A DNA stretch of 64,000 bases from Streptomyces chartreusis NRRL 3882 (GTDB lineage: Bacteria; Actinomycetota; Actinomycetes; Streptomycetales; Streptomycetaceae), in contig NZ_LT963352.1 in NCBI RefSeq assembly GCF_900236475.1, positions 868,001 to 932,000 on the forward strand, given 5' to 3'. The notes under the pieces were generated by a model. The model did no database searches and was not told the DNA's origin. It saw nothing but the letters and a program-made list of their open reading frames with translations. The first letter of the stretch is position 1, and each line of letters starts with the position of its first letter. Both the position numbers and the translations under genes were made by a program. Shown one piece after another: positions 62,312 to 64,000 of this stretch.

Positions 62312-63892
62312 ATGGAAAGCTCGTCTGCCGCGCAATCCGTGGTCGAGACGTGGTCGGCCGAGGCCACTTCACTCGCCGGCGCATTTCGCGTCGTGGCCCG
62401 TCACCACCCGGACGACATCGCGGTGAAGGACGAAGAGAACGTGCTCGGTTATCGCGAGCTCGATGACCTCTCCGACCGGATCGCGGCCCGGCTGCGGGCG
62501 CGGGGCGCGGTCGACGGGCAGCTGGTGGGTGTCGTGATCGACCGGTCCGTGAGCACGCCCGCCGCACTGCTGGGGGTGCTGAAGGCGGGCTGCGCCTACG
62601 TACCGCTGGACCCGGCCTATCCGGAGAGCCGCCTGCGGCACGCGGTCGGGGACTGTGCTCTGGAGATCGTCGTCGGAGACCCGAAGACCGTGGACCAGTG
62701 CGGGCTCGGCGCGCTGCGGGTGGTCGATCCCGGTGCGGGACACGACGGCGGCGCGCCGCCCGCCGGGGAGATCGAAGCCGACGCGTCCGCCTATGTCATC
62801 TACACGTCCGGGTCGACCGGCCTGCCCAAGGGCTGTGTGGTCAGCCACGGCAATGTGCTGGCCCTCCTGCGTCACACGCTGCCCCTGTTCGACGTCGGGC
62901 CGGCAGACCGCTGGACGCTGTTCCACTCGGCCTGCTTCGACTTCTCCGTCTGGGAGTTGTGGGGTGCCCTCCTCACGGGTGCCACCGCGGTGTGTGTCCC
63001 GGCGGAGACGGCACGGGCACCGGAGGAGTTCCTCGACCTCCTGGAGCGCGAACGCGTCACCGTCCTGAGCCAGGTGCCCTCCGCGTTCCGGGCACTGTGC
63101 CGGATGGCCGGCGCCGCCGCCCCGGACCTGTCGCTGCGCTACGTCGTCTTCGGCGGGGAGAGCCTGGACCTGGACCTCGTCGGTGAGTTCGTACGGCACA
63201 CGGCGCCGCGTCCGCCCGTGATGGTGAACATGTACGGCATCACCGAGACGACCGTCCACTCCACCATCAGGTTCCTGACCGGGCAGGACCTGGACGGGAA
63301 GGGCACGGCACCCGTCGGCAGGCCGCTCCCCCACGTCGTCATCAGCCTGCGCGACCGGGACATGCGGCCGGTGCCGGCGGGCGAGGCAGGGGAGATGTAC
63401 ATCGCCGGGGAGGGGGTCGCGAAGGGCTACCTCAACCGGCCGGAACTCACCGCCGAGCGGTTCCTCACCCTGGACACGGACGACGGACCACGGCGGTTCT
63501 ACCGGACCGGCGACCTGGGGCGGGAGACGGAGTCGGGGGAACTGGAATACCTCGGGCGCAACGACCAGCAGGTGAAGGTACGCGGCTTCCGTATCGAACC
63601 CGGCGAGATCGAGACCGCGCTGCGGGACCACCCCACCGTGCGGGACGCCGCGGTGATCGCGCACGACTCCGCGCAGGGAGCGACGCTGCTGGCCTGCGTC
63701 GTCCTGCGGGACGGGGAGCCGGGCCGGCCGGCGGAAGCCGCGCTGCGCCGGCATCTCGCCACACGGCTGCCCGCCCACATGGTCCCGCGGCGGTTCGCGT
63801 TCCTTGACGACCTGCCCCTGACCCTGTCGGGGAAGCTCGACCGCAACGCCCTGCTCGGCCTGGCCGGCGCCGGCCGGAACGGCCGCCCGTGA
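62312..63892 (+). CDS. Stand-alone NRPS adenylation domain
   Basis: A 526-residue amino-acid-activating A domain, without condensation, carrier or thioesterase domain. A3 is YTSGSTGLPKG (about 164-174), A4 FDFSVWE (209-215), A5 NMYGITETTVH, A7 YRTGDLG, A8 RIEPGEIE and A10 Lys in SGKLDRN (about 508). Reading the specificity positions by eye gives D-F-W-S-V-G-M-V-H-K, close to the Thr-type code (DFWN.GMVHK). Ser, Thr or a related small amino acid such as diaminopropionate would be reasonable. It must load a separate carrier protein, which is not seen here. The next gene overlaps its stop (GTGA). Confidence 0.88.
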   Translation: MESSSAAQSVVETWSAEATSLAGAFRVVARHHPDDIAVKDEENVLGYRELDDLSDRIAARLRARGAVDGQLVGVVIDRSVSTPAALLGVLKAGCAYVPLDPAYPESRLRHAVGDCALEIVVGDPKTVDQCGLGALRVVDPGAGHDGGAPPAGEIEADASAYVIYTSGSTGLPKGCVVSHGNVLALLRHTLPLFDVGPADRWTLFHSACFDFSVWELWGALLTGATAVCVPAETARAPEEFLDLLERERVTVLSQVPSAFRALCRMAGAAAPDLSLRYVVFGGESLDLDLVGEFVRHTAPRPPVMVNMYGITETTVHSTIRFLTGQDLDGKGTAPVGRPLPHVVISLRDRDMRPVPAGEAGEMYIAGEGVAKGYLNRPELTAERFLTLDTDDGPRRFYRTGDLGRETESGELEYLGRNDQQVKVRGFRIEPGEIETALRDHPTVRDAAVIAHDSAQGATLLACVVLRDGEPGRPAEAALRRHLATRLPAHMVPRRFAFLDDLPLTLSGKLDRNALLGLAGAGRNGRP

Positions 63893-64000
63893 GCATCGCG
63901 CGACGACTCGGACGAAGAGCCCGGCCGTACCACGCCCTGGTCGCGGGCGCGTTGCTCACGGCGCTGGGCCAGGGCATGTACTCGGCGGCGGGCATCATCT
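63889..64000 (+). CDS. MFS-type transporter, 5' end only
   Basis: Only 37 codons are inside the window, starting at GTG 63889, which overlaps the adenylation-domain stop. A basic N-terminus (MSIARRLGRRARPYHAL) leads into a first helix (VAGALLTALGQGMYSAAG), the pattern of a 12-helix MFS efflux protein. If so, the cluster has two exporters. The identity rests on this short segment. Confidence 0.5.
   Translation, partial: MSIARRLGRRARPYHALVAGALLTALGQGMYSAAGII

Noticed and set aside
44096..64000. Naming the product as a monobactam like sulfazecin
   Set aside because: Diaminopropionate and a sulfotransferase are shared with that pathway, but no multi-domain NRPS or beta-lactam-forming thioesterase is visible, so the class cannot be claimed.
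44096..64000. Siderophore (staphyloferrin B-like) cluster
   Set aside because: SbnA and SbnB are present, but no NIS synthetase (IucA/IucC type), decarboxylase or siderophore ABC transporter is in view, and the sulfur genes do not fit.

Overview
The window is high-GC actinobacterial DNA and almost certainly comes from a Streptomyces chromosome. Third codon positions are strongly G/C, GTG and TTG starts are common, and stop/start overlaps are frequent. Families typical of streptomycetes are present: ergothioneine genes, DksA/TraR pairs, a short MreB-like protein, a zinc-independent L32, secreted GH43 and PL9 enzymes and many regulators. No rRNA, tRNA, CRISPR array, insertion sequence or phage gene was seen.

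Layout. 0-8.2 kb: a truncated sensor kinase, a small membrane protein, an HTH regulator-FolE pair divergent from a DoxX protein, a fused SecDF and a second two-component system. 8.4-10.7 kb: two DksA/TraR zinc-finger proteins, a short MreB-like protein and an Rv1733c-type membrane protein. 10.8-19.2 kb: TetR/hydrolase and MerR/oxidoreductase pairs, a hypothetical membrane protein with a probable frameshift, a GH43-AbfB arabinofuranosidase-type enzyme, an amidase, a PemK/MazF toxin-like protein and a microbial PARG. 19.4-25 kb: ergothioneine genes egtABCD, a dodecin, a lipoprotein and a HAD phosphatase. 25-25.84 kb: a non-coding stretch with duplicated GC-rich repeats. 25.8-39.5 kb: a pectate lyase, an acetate-type symporter, a Zur-box/L32/CobW zinc module, a LuxR-BBE-LLM-UvrA-like series and an OlsB/OlsA ornithine-lipid-type pair. 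39.7-44 kb: succinate dehydrogenase sdhCAB with a divergent LysR gene.

The most interesting part is 44.1 kb to the right edge, which looks like most of a biosynthetic gene cluster. Twelve minus-strand genes from 58.8 down to 44.1 kb may form one operon. In order they are: ATP-grasp ligase, DUF1015-sulfotransferase fusion, SbnA-like, CysC, CysD, CysN, SsuA, SsuB, SsuC, SbnB-like, FAD/NAD(P) oxidoreductase and MFS exporter. SbnA plus SbnB should make L-2,3-diaminopropionate from O-phosphoserine and glutamate. CysD, CysN and CysC make PAPS, the sulfotransferase can use it, and no sulfate-reducing enzymes are encoded here. The DUF1015 half carries a DGHHR motif that resembles ParB-fold free-serine kinases, so it may supply O-phosphoserine. 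On the other side of the divergent promoter region are a DapA-like aldolase, proline dehydrogenase, a DinB-family protein, a flavin reductase, a stand-alone NRPS adenylation domain and the start of a second MFS exporter.

My reading is a sulfated or N-sulfonated, diaminopropionate-containing non-ribosomal metabolite. The carrier, condensation and release functions are not in view and may lie to the right. The family assignments rest on visible motifs and gene order; the product and the DUF1015 role are inference.
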